From the NCBI RefSeq assembly GCF_003610995.1, contig NZ_CP032543.1, forward strand, positions 5,022,001 through 5,086,000: a stretch of 64,000 bases of DNA, written 5' to 3'. Source of the stretch: Streptomyces griseus subsp. griseus. GTDB lineage: Bacteria; Actinomycetota; Actinomycetes; Streptomycetales; Streptomycetaceae. Below are positions 9,223 through 17,059 of this stretch, one piece after another. Position 1 is the stretch's first letter; each line of letters opens with the position of its first letter. The position numbers and the translations under genes are program-made. Below the pieces are notes generated by a model. The model had not been told where the DNA came from and did no database searches. It worked only from the letters and a program-made list of their open reading frames with translations.

Positions 9223-9984
9223 GTGACCTCTTTTGCCCCGGCCGTCCGGAATCACCGCCGGACCGCGCTCGCAGTCGTGCTCTGTGGGGGGCTCATCGCG
9301 GCCCTCACCGCCTGCGCGGGCGAGGACCCGGACAAGGGGACCAACGGGATCGGGAAACTCCCGGCCGAGCAGATCGACACGAAGGCCAGGGCGGCGGCCG
9401 ACAGCGCCGACGGGGTGCGGCTGGCGGGCACCCTGGTCAGCAAGGGCGGCACCTACATGCTGAACATGAAGCTCAGCGACAAGGGCGGCATGGGGTCGGT
9501 CTCCTCCAAGAAGCGCAGCTTCGCGCTGTTGCGGATCGAGGACGAGCTGTTCATCAAGGCCGACGCCGACTTCTGGCTGCACGAGGAGGACGGCAAGTCG
9601 GGCCGCTCCGACCAGGAGGCCGCCGAGAAGCTGGGCGGCAAGTACGTGAAGGTCCCCGAGGACGACCCCAGCTACCGCCAGCTGCGCGGCTTCACCGACA
9701 AGAAGGTCCTCCTCGACGGCCTGCTGACGCTGCACGGCACCCTGAACAAGGGGGCCCGGGACACCGTCACCGGGCACCGCACCATCCAGCTGCTGGGCGG
9801 CAAGGGCGAGGGCGGGGCGTTGGACGTCTCCCTGGAGGGCAAGCCGTATCCGGTCCGGGTGGCCCGGGGCGGCGGCGGGGGCACCGTCACCCTGGCCGAC
9901 TGGGGGGGCGCCGTCCCGCTGGAGGCACCGGAGGACGACGACACCGTCGACTACGGCGGCAAGCTCCCCAAGTCCTCCGGCTGA
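9223..9984 (+). CDS. Secreted lipoprotein of unknown function
   Basis: 253 aa from the GTG at 9223, which has GAGAGG about 12 bases upstream. A positively charged start is followed by the hydrophobic segment ALAVVLCGGLIAALTAC; L-T-A-C is the lipobox, with the mature protein beginning at Cys of CAGEDPDKG. The mature part alternates beta-like strands with charged loops and resembles the LppX/LprG-like or LolA-like lipoproteins of actinobacteria in style, but no motif proves this. It stands divergent from the MgtE/CBS gene and converges on the next gene. Confidence 0.75.
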   Translation: MTSFAPAVRNHRRTALAVVLCGGLIAALTACAGEDPDKGTNGIGKLPAEQIDTKARAAADSADGVRLAGTLVSKGGTYMLNMKLSDKGGMGSVSSKKRSFALLRIEDELFIKADADFWLHEEDGKSGRSDQEAAEKLGGKYVKVPEDDPSYRQLRGFTDKKVLLDGLLTLHGTLNKGARDTVTGHRTIQLLGGKGEGGALDVSLEGKPYPVRVARGGGGGTVTLADWGGAVPLEAPEDDDTVDYGGKLPKSSG

Positions 9985-9992
9985 GCGGCCCC

Positions 9993-10028
9993 CTCAGCCC
10001 TTCCGGCGTCCGCTCAGCCCTTCCGGCG
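9993..10028. repeat. 16-bp direct repeat spanning a stop codon
   Basis: The 16 bases at 9993-10008 recur at 10013-10028 (period 20). The right copy contains the stop of the minus-strand gene that ends at 10014, so the gene end is duplicated just beyond itself. Confidence 0.85.
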
Positions 10029-10535
10029 CCGCTTCAGCAGCAGCCGGGGGAGCGCGGCCGGTACGGGCTGCCGGGTGGTCGCGCCGGTCGGCAGTGGGGC
10101 GGCGGCGAGCGAGGTGTCCGGCAGCCGCGTGCTGATGGCCTCGGGCGTCAGCCGTACCACCGTGCACTCCCGCGCCCAGCGCTCCGTCATCACCTCGGCG
10201 TCCGGCGCGTTCAGCCGCTTGCCCTTGAGCTCGGCGACGGCCGCCTCCCACTCCTCGGAGTGCGGAGCCAGGACCCGTACCGAAGCGGTCCAGGCGACCA
10301 GCCGGCCCCCCTTGTCCTTGCTGCGTACGGTCACCTCGGCGCGGCCGCCGTCGGTGAGCCCTTCGGGCAGCGGCTGCTCGCCCGGACCGCCCCCGACGAG
10401 GTGGGCCGCGCCTTCGTGCCAGATGTGCCACACGGCCCGGGCGGGCCCGGCGGCCCGGACCCAGATGAGGCCGGACTTCTTCGTGGCCTCCTCGACGAGG
10501 GCTTTCTCCAGCAGGGCTTCGGCAGCATCGCTCAT
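10014..10535 (-). CDS. Conserved hypothetical protein
   Basis: 173 aa from the ATG at 10535 (MSDAAEALLEKA). A short N-terminal helix is followed by beta-strand-like stretches (LIWVRAAGPARAVWHIWHEG, AEVTVRSKDKGGRLVAWTASV) that are reminiscent of a split-barrel flavin-binding (pyridoxamine-oxidase-like) fold. That assignment is tentative because no cofactor motif is clear. A basic C-terminus (LLLKRRRKG) ends the protein. It lies 26 bases downstream of corA on the same strand and is probably co-transcribed with it. Confidence 0.7.
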   Translation of the reverse strand: MSDAAEALLEKALVEEATKKSGLIWVRAAGPARAVWHIWHEGAAHLVGGGPGEQPLPEGLTDGGRAEVTVRSKDKGGRLVAWTASVRVLAPHSEEWEAAVAELKGKRLNAPDAEVMTERWARECTVVRLTPEAISTRLPDTSLAAAPLPTGATTRQPVPAALPRLLLKRRRKG

Positions 10536-10561
10536 GGCCGGGAGCATAGGTCCTGTCGCCC

Positions 10562-11689
10562 TCACAGCCAGCCGTTGCGCTTCAGGATGCGGTGGATGGA
10601 GAAACAGACGGCCGCGATGGCGCCCAGCACCAGCGGGTAGCCGTACTTCCACTTCACCTCGGGCATGTAGTCGAAGTTCATGCCGTAGACCCCGCAGATC
10701 ATCGTGGGTACGGCGATGATCGCCGCCCAGGAGGTGATCTTGCGCATGTCCTCGTTCTGGGTGACGGTCGCCTGCGCCAGATTGGCCTGGAGGATCGAGT
10801 TCAGCAGCTCGTCGAAGCCGATGACCTCCTCCTGGACCCGGGCGAGGTGGTCGGCGACGTCCCGGAAGTACTTCTGGATGTCGGGGTCGATCAGCCGCAT
10901 CGGCCGCTCGCTCAGCAGCTGCATCGGGCGCAGCAGCGGCGAGACGGCCCGCTTGAACTCCAGCACCTCACGCTTGAGCTGGTAGATCCGTCCCGCGTCC
11001 GAACCGCGCCGGCCACCCTTGACCGGGGTGGAGAAGACATCGATCTCCACCTCGTCGATATCGTCCTGCACGGCCTCCGCCACCGCGATGTACCCGTCGA
11101 CGACATGGTCGGCGATGGCGTGCAGGACGGCGGACGGGCCCTTGGCGAGCAGCTCGGGGTCGTCCTGGAGGCGGTGGCGCAGGGCGCGCAGGGAGCCCTG
11201 CCCGCCGTGCCGGACGGTGATGACGAAGTCCCGGCCGGTGAAGCACATCACCTCGCCGGTCTCCACGACCTCGCTGGTCGCGGTCAGCTCGGCGTGCTCC
11301 ACGTAGTGGATCGTCTTGAAGACGGTGAACAGCGTGTCGTCGTACCGCTCCAGCTTGGGCCGCTGGTGGGCGTGGACGGCGTCCTCGACGGCCAGCGGGT
11401 GGAGCCCGAACTCCCGGGCGATGCCCGCGAATTCCTCCTCCGTCGGCTCGTGCAGCCCGATCCAGGCGAAGCCGCCCTCCTCGCGCACCTGGAGCATCGC
11501 CTCGTGCGGGGTCAGGGTGGCGGAGCCCGCCACGCGGCTGCCGTCGCGGTAGACCGCGCAGTCGACGACGGCGCTGGAGGCGGACGGGTCGCGGGTGGTG
11601 TCGTACGCGTTGTGGGGAGTGCTGTTCTTACGGAGGGAGGGACGCAGGGACGGGCGCACGGCGGCGCGCAGGTCACGGATCATCGACAT
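10562..11689 (-). CDS. corA: CorA-type magnesium/cobalt channel
   Basis: 375 aa. A long cytoplasmic funnel domain (about 1-300) contains the coiled helix region KLEVLEFKRAVSPL-like, then two C-terminal membrane helices. The selectivity motif YGMNF sits at the end of the first helix, followed by the loop DYMPEVKWKYG and a second helix ending in a basic tail. ATG 11689 is chosen because AAGGAG lies 6 bases upstream; the in-frame GTG at 11704 would place that site inside the gene. It is preceded by an unusually long leader (about 300-450 bases) with a possible leader peptide ORF, suggesting Mg2+-responsive control. Confidence 0.92.
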   Translation of the reverse strand: MSMIRDLRAAVRPSLRPSLRKNSTPHNAYDTTRDPSASSAVVDCAVYRDGSRVAGSATLTPHEAMLQVREEGGFAWIGLHEPTEEEFAGIAREFGLHPLAVEDAVHAHQRPKLERYDDTLFTVFKTIHYVEHAELTATSEVVETGEVMCFTGRDFVITVRHGGQGSLRALRHRLQDDPELLAKGPSAVLHAIADHVVDGYIAVAEAVQDDIDEVEIDVFSTPVKGGRRGSDAGRIYQLKREVLEFKRAVSPLLRPMQLLSERPMRLIDPDIQKYFRDVADHLARVQEEVIGFDELLNSILQANLAQATVTQNEDMRKITSWAAIIAVPTMICGVYGMNFDYMPEVKWKYGYPLVLGAIAAVCFSIHRILKRNGWL

Positions 11690-11921
11690 GGCTGGCTCCT
11701 TCACGGAGGGCCGTCGGCGAGGGCGTGGAACAGCCCGGAATGGGGACGTGCGCTCACGTCCGCAAAGCGGGCTCCACCGCGCAGGCGCGATGACGGCGTT
11801 CGCAACAGACAGGCAAAAGAACGAGAGACTCTTCCACGGATTCCTGGGGCTCCTCCGTGGTGCGAACGACCGTCACGGGACCATCGACGATGGCCGGCGA
11901 GGCGTCAGTTCAGCGGGAGGT

Positions 11922-11981
11922 TCAACGGGAACAGCGGTACGCGGAAGGGTGATCGGTACTGCACGGTCGACTTGGATCCAT
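11922..11981 (-). CDS. Putative 19-aa leader peptide upstream of corA
   Basis: ATG at 11981 is preceded by a very strong ribosome-binding site (GGAGGAGGTGG, 12000-11990). The peptide MDPSRPCSTDHPSAYRCSR ends in TGA, 232 bases before the corA start. It begins MDP and contains three prolines; enterobacterial Mg2+ leader peptides (MgtL, CorL) are likewise short and proline-containing, where slow proline translation at low Mg2+ alters transcription of the transporter gene. The resemblance is suggestive only. Its strong ribosome-binding site and position in a structured leader argue for real translation. Confidence 0.45.
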   Translation of the reverse strand: MDPSRPCSTDHPSAYRCSR

Positions 11982-12029
11982 AGCAGTCCCCACCTCCTCC
12001 GGCCGGTCCCCCGTGGGGGACGACGTGTC

Positions 12030-12070
12030 GTCGGGACAGAGAGAGCGACGCTTCTGCGCGCTGTCCCGAC
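12030..12070. other. 10-bp-stem hairpin in the corA leader region
   Basis: GTCGGGACAG at 12030-12039 pairs with CTGTCCCGAC at 12061-12070; the 21-base loop contains a further AGCG/CGCT pair. It could be a transcript-end or regulatory structure for the minus strand. Confidence 0.55.
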
Positions 12071-12145
12071 CGGCGGCCAGGCTATCAGCCGTCCCCGACC
12101 GAATCCCTTACTTTGCCCACTCCATGCGCACTCTATGCTCGCCGG

Positions 12146-12730
12146 ATGGCAGAAATTCTCGCTCTGGTCGAAGCCCGGCTCCGCTCGGCCCTCGGGGAAC
12201 CGGACGCCCGCGCCGATGTGACGTTCCTCGGCACGGACCGTATCGAGGTGCTCCGCTTCCTCGACGGCGACGTGGTGCGCTACGCCACGCTCGGCATGTC
12301 CGGCCAGCCGATGGCCGACCCCACCTCACCGCTCGCCGACCCGGTGAAGGGCCCCCGCGCCGAGCTGGTCCTGTCGGTACGGGTGGGGCTCGCCGGCACC
12401 GACCAGGTGCTGCGCCCCCTCGCCGTGCTCGCCGCCTCCCCGCAGGTCGAGGGGCTCATCGTGGCCCCGGGCGCCTCGCTGGAGCTGGGCGATCCGCTCT
12501 GGCCGGGCGCGCCGTTCACCTCGGTGCTGGTGGCGGAGCCCGGGGGGCTGGTCGAGGACCTGGAGCTGGACGAGCCGATGGACCCGGTCCGCTTCCTGCC
12601 GCTGCTGCCGATGACCCCCAACGAGGCCGCCTGGAAGCGGGTGCGCGGGGCGCAGGAGCTCCAGGAGCGCTGGCTCACACACGGTACGGACCTGCGAGAC
12701 CCGCTGCGCACGTCCGTACCGCTGGACTGA
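12146..12730 (+). CDS. Suppressor-of-fused (SUFU) domain protein
   Basis: 194 aa from the ATG at 12146. The sequence runs as a SUFU-like domain: an N-terminal helix (MAEILALVEARLRSAL), RIEVLRFLDGDVVRYATLGMSG, the RAELVLSVRV strand, and C-terminal LPLLPMTPNEAAWKR, which is characteristic of the bacterial family. No catalytic function is known for bacterial members; some are found as immunity proteins, though no toxin gene is adjacent here. A -10 element TATGCT ends 6 bases before the ATG, so the mRNA is probably leaderless. Confidence 0.78.
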   Translation: MAEILALVEARLRSALGEPDARADVTFLGTDRIEVLRFLDGDVVRYATLGMSGQPMADPTSPLADPVKGPRAELVLSVRVGLAGTDQVLRPLAVLAASPQVEGLIVAPGASLELGDPLWPGAPFTSVLVAEPGGLVEDLELDEPMDPVRFLPLLPMTPNEAAWKRVRGAQELQERWLTHGTDLRDPLRTSVPLD

Positions 12731-12743
12731 AGCCCCCCGCCGC

Positions 12744-13997
12744 TCACCGCTCGGCGAAGACCGTCACGCTGTCCTCCAGGGCGTGGACCGGCTCCAGCTC
12801 CTCCGCCTCGTGGGTCAGCGCCGTACGCCGTAGGCCCACGACGGCCGCTCCGGCCAGCGCGGCGAGCGCGGCCACCACGAACGGGATGTGGAGGTCGGTC
12901 CACTCCTCGATCTTCGGGGCGAGGAAGGGGGCGGCAGCGGCTGCGAACCAGCGGACGAAGTTGTATCCGGCGCTCGCCACCGGGCGCGGGGCGTCCGAGA
13001 CGCCGAGGGCCAGCTCGGTGTAGACGGTGTTGTTCATGCCGATGAAGGCACCGGAGACGACCGTGGCGAGGATGGCCGTCGTGTGGTTCCCGTACCCGAG
13101 GACCAGCAGGTCGGCGGCGAGCAGCACCAGCGAGGCGCCGAGCACCTTGAGCGAGCCGAAGCGGCGCTGGAGGCGCGGGGCGACCAGCACGGAGAAGACC
13201 GCGAGCAGCAGGCCCCAGGCGAAGAAGACCGCCCCCGACTTGTACGGGGTCATGTCCAGCACGAACGGCGTGAACGCCAGGATCGTGAAGAACGCGTAGT
13301 TGTAGAAGAAGGCGGAGGCCGCCACCGAGGCCAGTCCGCCGTGGCCCAGCGCCTTCACCGGGTCCAGCAGTGACGTCTTACGGGCGGGCTTCGGCTGCTC
13401 CTTCAGGAACGCGGCGATGCAGAGGAAGCCGATCGCCATCAGCGCCGCCGTACCGAAGAACGGGTAGCGCCAGCTGGCGTTCCCGAGCAGGGCGCCGAGC
13501 AGCGGCCCGCACGCCATGCCGAGGCCGAGCGCCGACTCGTACAGCAGGATCGCGGCGGAACTGCCGCCCGCCGCGGCTCCGACGATCACCGCGAGCGCCG
13601 TGGAGACGAAGAGGGCGTTGCCCAGGCCCCAGCCCGCCCGGAAGCCGACGAGTTCGGCGACGGAGGACGAGGTGCCGGAGAGCGCGGCGAAGACGACGAC
13701 GAGCGCGAGTCCGGAGAGCAGGGTCTTCCGGCCGCCGATGCGGCTGGAGACGAAGCCGGTGACGAGCATGGCGACGGCGGTGATCAGGAAGTACGAGGTG
13801 AACAGCAGCGACACCTGACTGGGCGTGGCGTCGAGACCCTGGGCGATGGACGGCAGGATCGGGTCCACCAGACCGATCCCCATGAAGGCGACCACCGAGG
13901 CGCCCGCCGTGGCCCAGACGGCCTTCGGCTGGCGCAGGATGCCGGTGGCCGTGGTCCCTTCGTCGAACGGGTCCGCTCCTGGCGTGGGTCCTGGCAT
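12744..13997 (-). CDS. Major facilitator superfamily exporter (drug efflux type)
   Basis: 417 aa with about 12 hydrophobic helices and no signal peptide. The motif-A-like loop GFVSSRIGGRKTLL lies after helix 2, and helix 1 has FMGIGLVDPILPSIAQGL, a pattern of DHA1-type multidrug exporters. ATG 13997 has GGAGGAGAGAAGGAG upstream. The promoter region contains an inverted repeat between probable -35 and -10 elements (14045-14059), so repression by a MarR-like regulator is likely; no such regulator is adjacent. Substrate unknown. Confidence 0.85.
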   Translation of the reverse strand: MPGPTPGADPFDEGTTATGILRQPKAVWATAGASVVAFMGIGLVDPILPSIAQGLDATPSQVSLLFTSYFLITAVAMLVTGFVSSRIGGRKTLLSGLALVVVFAALSGTSSSVAELVGFRAGWGLGNALFVSTALAVIVGAAAGGSSAAILLYESALGLGMACGPLLGALLGNASWRYPFFGTAALMAIGFLCIAAFLKEQPKPARKTSLLDPVKALGHGGLASVAASAFFYNYAFFTILAFTPFVLDMTPYKSGAVFFAWGLLLAVFSVLVAPRLQRRFGSLKVLGASLVLLAADLLVLGYGNHTTAILATVVSGAFIGMNNTVYTELALGVSDAPRPVASAGYNFVRWFAAAAAPFLAPKIEEWTDLHIPFVVAALAALAGAAVVGLRRTALTHEAEELEPVHALEDSVTVFAER

Positions 13998-14044
13998 GGG
14001 CTGACTCCTTCTCTCCTCCAGGTCGATGCGTCATGCACAGAATA

Positions 14045-14059
14045 AGTTAGGCGAACTAA
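14045..14059 (-). promoter_or_regulatory. Possible operator inside the MFS promoter
   Basis: Nested inverted repeats TTAG-N5-CTAA (14047-14059) and AGTT-N5-AACT (14045-14057) lie in an AT-rich patch. On the minus strand TTGCAT and TATTCT flank the site with 18-base spacing, so a bound repressor would cover the promoter. Confidence 0.45.
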
Positions 14060-14190
14060 TAAATGCAAGCTACATGTACTTTTCTCCGGTCTTTCTCCGG
14101 CCCTCCCGCGGCCGCGGCCCGGGAGCGGCCACGCTGCGGACGGGTGATCGTCCTTGACGGGGCGACCGGCGGGGAGGACCGTTGGGCTCT

Positions 14191-14868
14191 ATGAGGGGCG
14201 AACCCAGTTGCCCGAAGTGCGGTGGCCGGGTCAGGGTGCCCGGTCTCTTCGCCGACGCCTGGCAGTGCACCGCGCACGGCCAGGTGCACCCGATGCAGCC
14301 GGTCGTCCCGCCGAGCGTCGAGGCGCTCGGCGTCGTGGTGCACCGCTCCCAGGTGCCCGTCTGGATGCCGTGGCCGCTCCCGGTGGGCTGGCTCTTCACC
14401 GGTGTGGCCAGCGCGGGTGACGACCGCAGCGGCGGCCGCGCGACCGTCGTCGCCTGCTCGGGACCCGGACCGCTGGGCGGTATGGGCGAGCTGCTGCTCG
14501 TCGCCGAGGAGCTGGGCGTCGGACTCGGTGCCCGGTACGCCGGGATCGACGGCCCCGACCCCGGCCACCACCTGAACGTGGACTCCGCCCCCGACGCCAA
14601 GGTGCACGCCGCCGGCCGCCCCACGCCGCTCTGGCACGTCCGCAACGCCCCGGAGGACCGGGCGGTCTTCGCGGGCGAGGCGCGCGGGCTCTGGCTCTGG
14701 GCGATCCTGTGGCCCGAGCAGTCGGGGCTGCTGATGTACGACGAGCTGGTCCTCACCGACCTGCGCGACGCCGGGGGAGAGGTGGACCTCGTCCCCTGCG
14801 GCGCACTCACCCCGCGCCTGCTCACCGTCCCGGAGGCGCCGCCCCGGCAGGGGAACGGCGAGCGCTAG
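14191..14868 (+). CDS. Conserved actinobacterial protein with N-terminal zinc ribbon (DUF6758-like)
   Basis: 225 aa from the ATG at 14191; GGGGAGGA lies 12 bases upstream, and a TTG at 14182 is an alternative start. The first 30 residues carry CPKCGG followed by a Cys-His pair (WQCTAHGQ), a probable zinc ribbon. The rest is alpha/beta with no catalytic motif seen (GWLFTGVASAGDD, MGELLLVAEELGVGLGARY, LWLWAILWPEQSG). I believe Streptomyces homologues carry the name DUF6758, but could not check. It precedes the PHP gene by 99 bases on the same strand and may share its transcript. Confidence 0.75.
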   Translation: MRGEPSCPKCGGRVRVPGLFADAWQCTAHGQVHPMQPVVPPSVEALGVVVHRSQVPVWMPWPLPVGWLFTGVASAGDDRSGGRATVVACSGPGPLGGMGELLLVAEELGVGLGARYAGIDGPDPGHHLNVDSAPDAKVHAAGRPTPLWHVRNAPEDRAVFAGEARGLWLWAILWPEQSGLLMYDELVLTDLRDAGGEVDLVPCGALTPRLLTVPEAPPRQGNGER

Positions 14869-14967
14869 ATCACGCCGGACCGGGCGCGATCACGGCCGGG
14901 GGCCTGGTGCGCGGCGGTTATCCTTGAGCGGTCCCCCGTCCGCCCGCGAGCCCCGGAGTCAGCCGTC

Positions 14968-15834
14968 GTGCGTATCGACCTGCACACCCACTCCACCGCT
15001 TCGGACGGTACGGACACCCCCGCCGAGCTGGTCGCCAACGCCGCCGCCGCGGGCCTGGACGTCGTCGCGCTCACCGACCACGACACCGTCGGCGGCCACA
15101 AGCAGGCCATCGACGCGCTGCCCGAGGGGCTCACCCTCGTCACCGGCGCCGAACTCTCCTGCCGGGTCGACGGCGTGAGCATGCACATGCTGGCGTACCT
15201 CTTCGACCCCGCCGACGCCGAGTTCGAGCGCGCCCGGGAATTGGTCCGCGACGACCGGGTGCCCCGTGCCCAGGAGATGGTCCGCAAGCTCCGGGCCTTC
15301 GATGTGCCGATCACCTGGGAGCGGGTCGCCCGCATCGCCGGGGACGGTTCGGTCGGCCGGCCGCACGTCGCCGCCGCCCTCGTCGAGCTGGGCGTCGTAC
15401 CCACGGTCTCCGACGCCTTCACGCCCGACTGGCTGGGCAACGGCGGCCGCGCCTACGCCGAGAAGCACGAGTTCGACCCCTTCGAGGCGGTCCGGCTCGT
15501 CAAGGCGGCGGGCGGTGTCACCGTCTTCGCCCACCCGGGCGCATCGAAGCGCGGTGAGACGGTCCCCGAGACCACGATCGCCGCGCTCGCCGCCGCGGGT
15601 CTGGACGGCATCGAGGTCGACCACATGGACCACGACGAGCCCACCCGGGCCCGGCTGCGCGGCCTCGCCCGGGAGCTGGGGCTCCTGCCCACCGGCTCCA
15701 GCGACTACCACGGCAGCCGGAAAACCGTCGGGCTCGGTGCGTACACCACCGACCCCGAGATCTACGGCGAGATCACCCGGCGCGCCACGGGAGCCTTCCC
15801 GGTGCCGGGCGCGGGCGGAACCGGCCGCCCGTAG
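14968..15834 (+). CDS. PHP-domain phosphoesterase (RNase AM / nucleoside-bisphosphate phosphatase type)
   Basis: 288 aa, GTG start. It begins RIDLHTHSTASDGT, the first PHP metal-binding motif, followed by LTDHDTVGG (motif 2), TGAELSC (motif 3), VFAHPGA and the C-terminal GSSDYHG. All the His/Asp ligands of a trinuclear metal centre are present. Length and motif order fit the YciV/TrpH group, which removes phosphates from 3',5'-nucleoside bisphosphates or trims RNA 5' ends; the exact substrate is inference. No DNA polymerase domains are attached. Followed after 129 bases by the MarC gene. Confidence 0.88.
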   Translation: MRIDLHTHSTASDGTDTPAELVANAAAAGLDVVALTDHDTVGGHKQAIDALPEGLTLVTGAELSCRVDGVSMHMLAYLFDPADAEFERARELVRDDRVPRAQEMVRKLRAFDVPITWERVARIAGDGSVGRPHVAAALVELGVVPTVSDAFTPDWLGNGGRAYAEKHEFDPFEAVRLVKAAGGVTVFAHPGASKRGETVPETTIAALAAAGLDGIEVDHMDHDEPTRARLRGLARELGLLPTGSSDYHGSRKTVGLGAYTTDPEIYGEITRRATGAFPVPGAGGTGRP

Positions 15835-15963
15835 GACCCCTCACCTCCCACCGCCTCGCCGTCCCACCCCTCGCGCGCCCCTCACCCCCGCCGTCCTAAG
15901 CCGTCGGCCGTCGGCCGGGCCCGCGCGCCCCGTACCGCCCGCTCATCTCTCGCAAGGCTCACT

Positions 15964-16569
15964 GTGTTCGACGTCGCTGTCTTCGGATCCCTTTTTCTCA
16001 CCCTTTTCGTGATTATGGATCCGCCCGGGATCACCCCGATCTTCCTGGCCCTCACCGCGGGCCGCCCTGCCAAGGTGCAGCGCAGGATGGCCCTCCAGGC
16101 CGTCGCGGTCGCCTTCGGCGTGATCGCGGTCTTCGGTCTGCTCGGCCAGCAGATCCTCGACTATCTGCATGTCTCCGTGCCCGCCCTGATGATCGCGGGC
16201 GGCCTCCTGCTGCTGCTCATCGCGCTGGACCTGCTCACCGGGAAGACGGACGAGCCGACCCAGACCAAGGACGTCAACGTGGCGCTCGTACCGCTGGGCA
16301 TGCCGCTGCTGGCGGGTCCGGGTGCGATCGTCTCGGTCATCCTGGCCGTGCAGCACGCCGACGGGATCGGCGGCCAGCTCTCCGTCTGGTCGGCGATCGC
16401 GGCCATGCACGTGGTGCTCTGGCTGACGATGCGCTACTCCCTGGTGATCATCCGGATCATCAAGGACGGCGGGGTGGTCCTGGTGACCCGGCTCGCCGGA
16501 ATGATGCTCTCCGCCATCGCCGTGCAGCAGATCATCAACGGCGTCACCCAGGTCATCCAGAACTCCTGA
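15964..16569 (+). CDS. MarC-family integral membrane protein
   Basis: 201 aa, GTG start (VFDVAVFGSLFLTLFVIMDP). Six hydrophobic helices are visible, and FVIMDPPGITPIFLALT near residues 16-32 is the family hallmark. Related proteins were once called multiple antibiotic resistance proteins and are annotated as NAAT-type transporters; no substrate has been firmly shown. It ends 20 bases before a strong intrinsic terminator, so it is the last gene of its transcript. Confidence 0.88.
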   Translation: MFDVAVFGSLFLTLFVIMDPPGITPIFLALTAGRPAKVQRRMALQAVAVAFGVIAVFGLLGQQILDYLHVSVPALMIAGGLLLLLIALDLLTGKTDEPTQTKDVNVALVPLGMPLLAGPGAIVSVILAVQHADGIGGQLSVWSAIAAMHVVLWLTMRYSLVIIRIIKDGGVVLVTRLAGMMLSAIAVQQIINGVTQVIQNS

Positions 16570-16588
16570 GACCCCTCCTGGACACCAC

Positions 16589-16623
16589 AGCGCCCCCGCA
16601 CGGTCCTTCCGTGCGGGGGCGCT
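16589..16623 (+). terminator. Intrinsic terminator after the MarC gene
   Basis: A perfect 15-bp G/C-rich stem (16589-16603 with 16609-16623), loop TCCTT, followed by TCGTCTTT. It begins about 20 bases after the stop codon. Confidence 0.85.
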
Positions 16624-16687
16624 TCGTCTTTAGCGGCGCAATGCGTGATCAGGCGTCGGATGTCAGAAGCCCATGACCCATGAAGCG

Positions 16688-16840
16688 TTACGAAGCCGAG
16701 CTGTCGGCCGGCCGGATGTAGATGCGCTGGCCTATGGCGGCCGCCTGCTGCACGATCCGGTTGACGGAGGCGGCGTCCACGACGGTGGAGTCCACGGCGG
16801 TACCGTCGACGTCGTCGAGTCGCATGATCTCGAAGCGCAT
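16688..16840 (-). CDS. Small 50-aa protein, probable SigR-regulon member
   Basis: ATG at 16840 with GAAGGGAAG 4 bases upstream; the stop is TAA at 16688-16690. The protein starts MRFEIMRLDDVDGTAVDSTV, continues through VDAASVNRIVQQAAAIGQRI and ends YIRPADSSAS. It is acidic at the N-terminus with a central amphipathic helix, no membrane segment and no cysteine. Third-codon positions are strongly G/C as in its neighbours, which supports coding. A clean SigR-type promoter (16977-16951) and a hairpin at the transcript start precede it. No function is recognised; regulation suggests a role in thiol-oxidative stress. Confidence 0.75.
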   Translation of the reverse strand: MRFEIMRLDDVDGTAVDSTVVDAASVNRIVQQAAAIGQRIYIRPADSSAS

Positions 16841-16913
16841 AAGGCTTCCCTTCGTCTGATCCTCCTGCTGGAGAACTACTGGCGCGGGTGATGTCGCCTA
16901 CCCGCGAGGATAG

Positions 16914-16939
16914 GAACGCGAGGATTCCCTCGCGTTCCA
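16914..16939. other. 26-bp palindrome (11-bp stem) at the start of the small-gene transcript
   Basis: GGAACGCGAGG (16914-16924) pairs with CCTCGCGTTCC (16929-16939) around ATTC. It would fold right after the predicted SigR start point. Each strand also reads GGAAC-N16-GTT, an ECF-promoter-like pattern. Confidence 0.7.
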
Positions 16940-16950
16940 CGAGTGTTACA

Positions 16951-16977
16951 ACGGCTTGCCCGGTACAAACATTCCCT
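16951..16977 (-). promoter_or_regulatory. SigR-type promoter for the 50-aa gene
   Basis: On the minus strand GGGAAT (16977-16972), exactly 18 bases, then GTT (16953-16951). This equals the known SigR consensus GGAAT-N18/19-GTT. Transcription would begin near 16944, giving a leader of about 100 bases. Confidence 0.7.
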
Positions 16978-17059
16978 ACGCTAAGGAAATTTTTTGGATG
17001 TCTAAGTACCCGCCGGTAGTCACCTGTACACGGACCTGTCCGCAGACCGTGAGGTCCGC

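Larger units (their letters stand above)
11690..12145. promoter_or_regulatory. Long structured leader/divergent regulatory region of corA
   Basis: 456 bases without a large gene. On the minus strand it holds a 19-codon ORF (11922-11981), a CCACGGA/TCCGTGG hairpin (11835-11861), a hairpin at 12006-12021, a 10-bp-stem hairpin at 12030-12070, and a GGAAT-N17-GTT ECF-like promoter (11844-11820). On the plus strand TATGCT (12134-12139) is a -10 for the next gene. An M-box riboswitch was looked for and its landmarks were not recognised. Confidence 0.5.

Noticed and set aside
11690..12145. M-box Mg2+ riboswitch before corA
   Set aside because: Hairpins are present but the conserved M-box sequence landmarks were not recognised; a covariance-model search would decide.
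12146..12730. SUFU-domain protein as the immunity part of a toxin pair
   Set aside because: No toxin, WXG100 or polymorphic-toxin gene lies within reach on either side.
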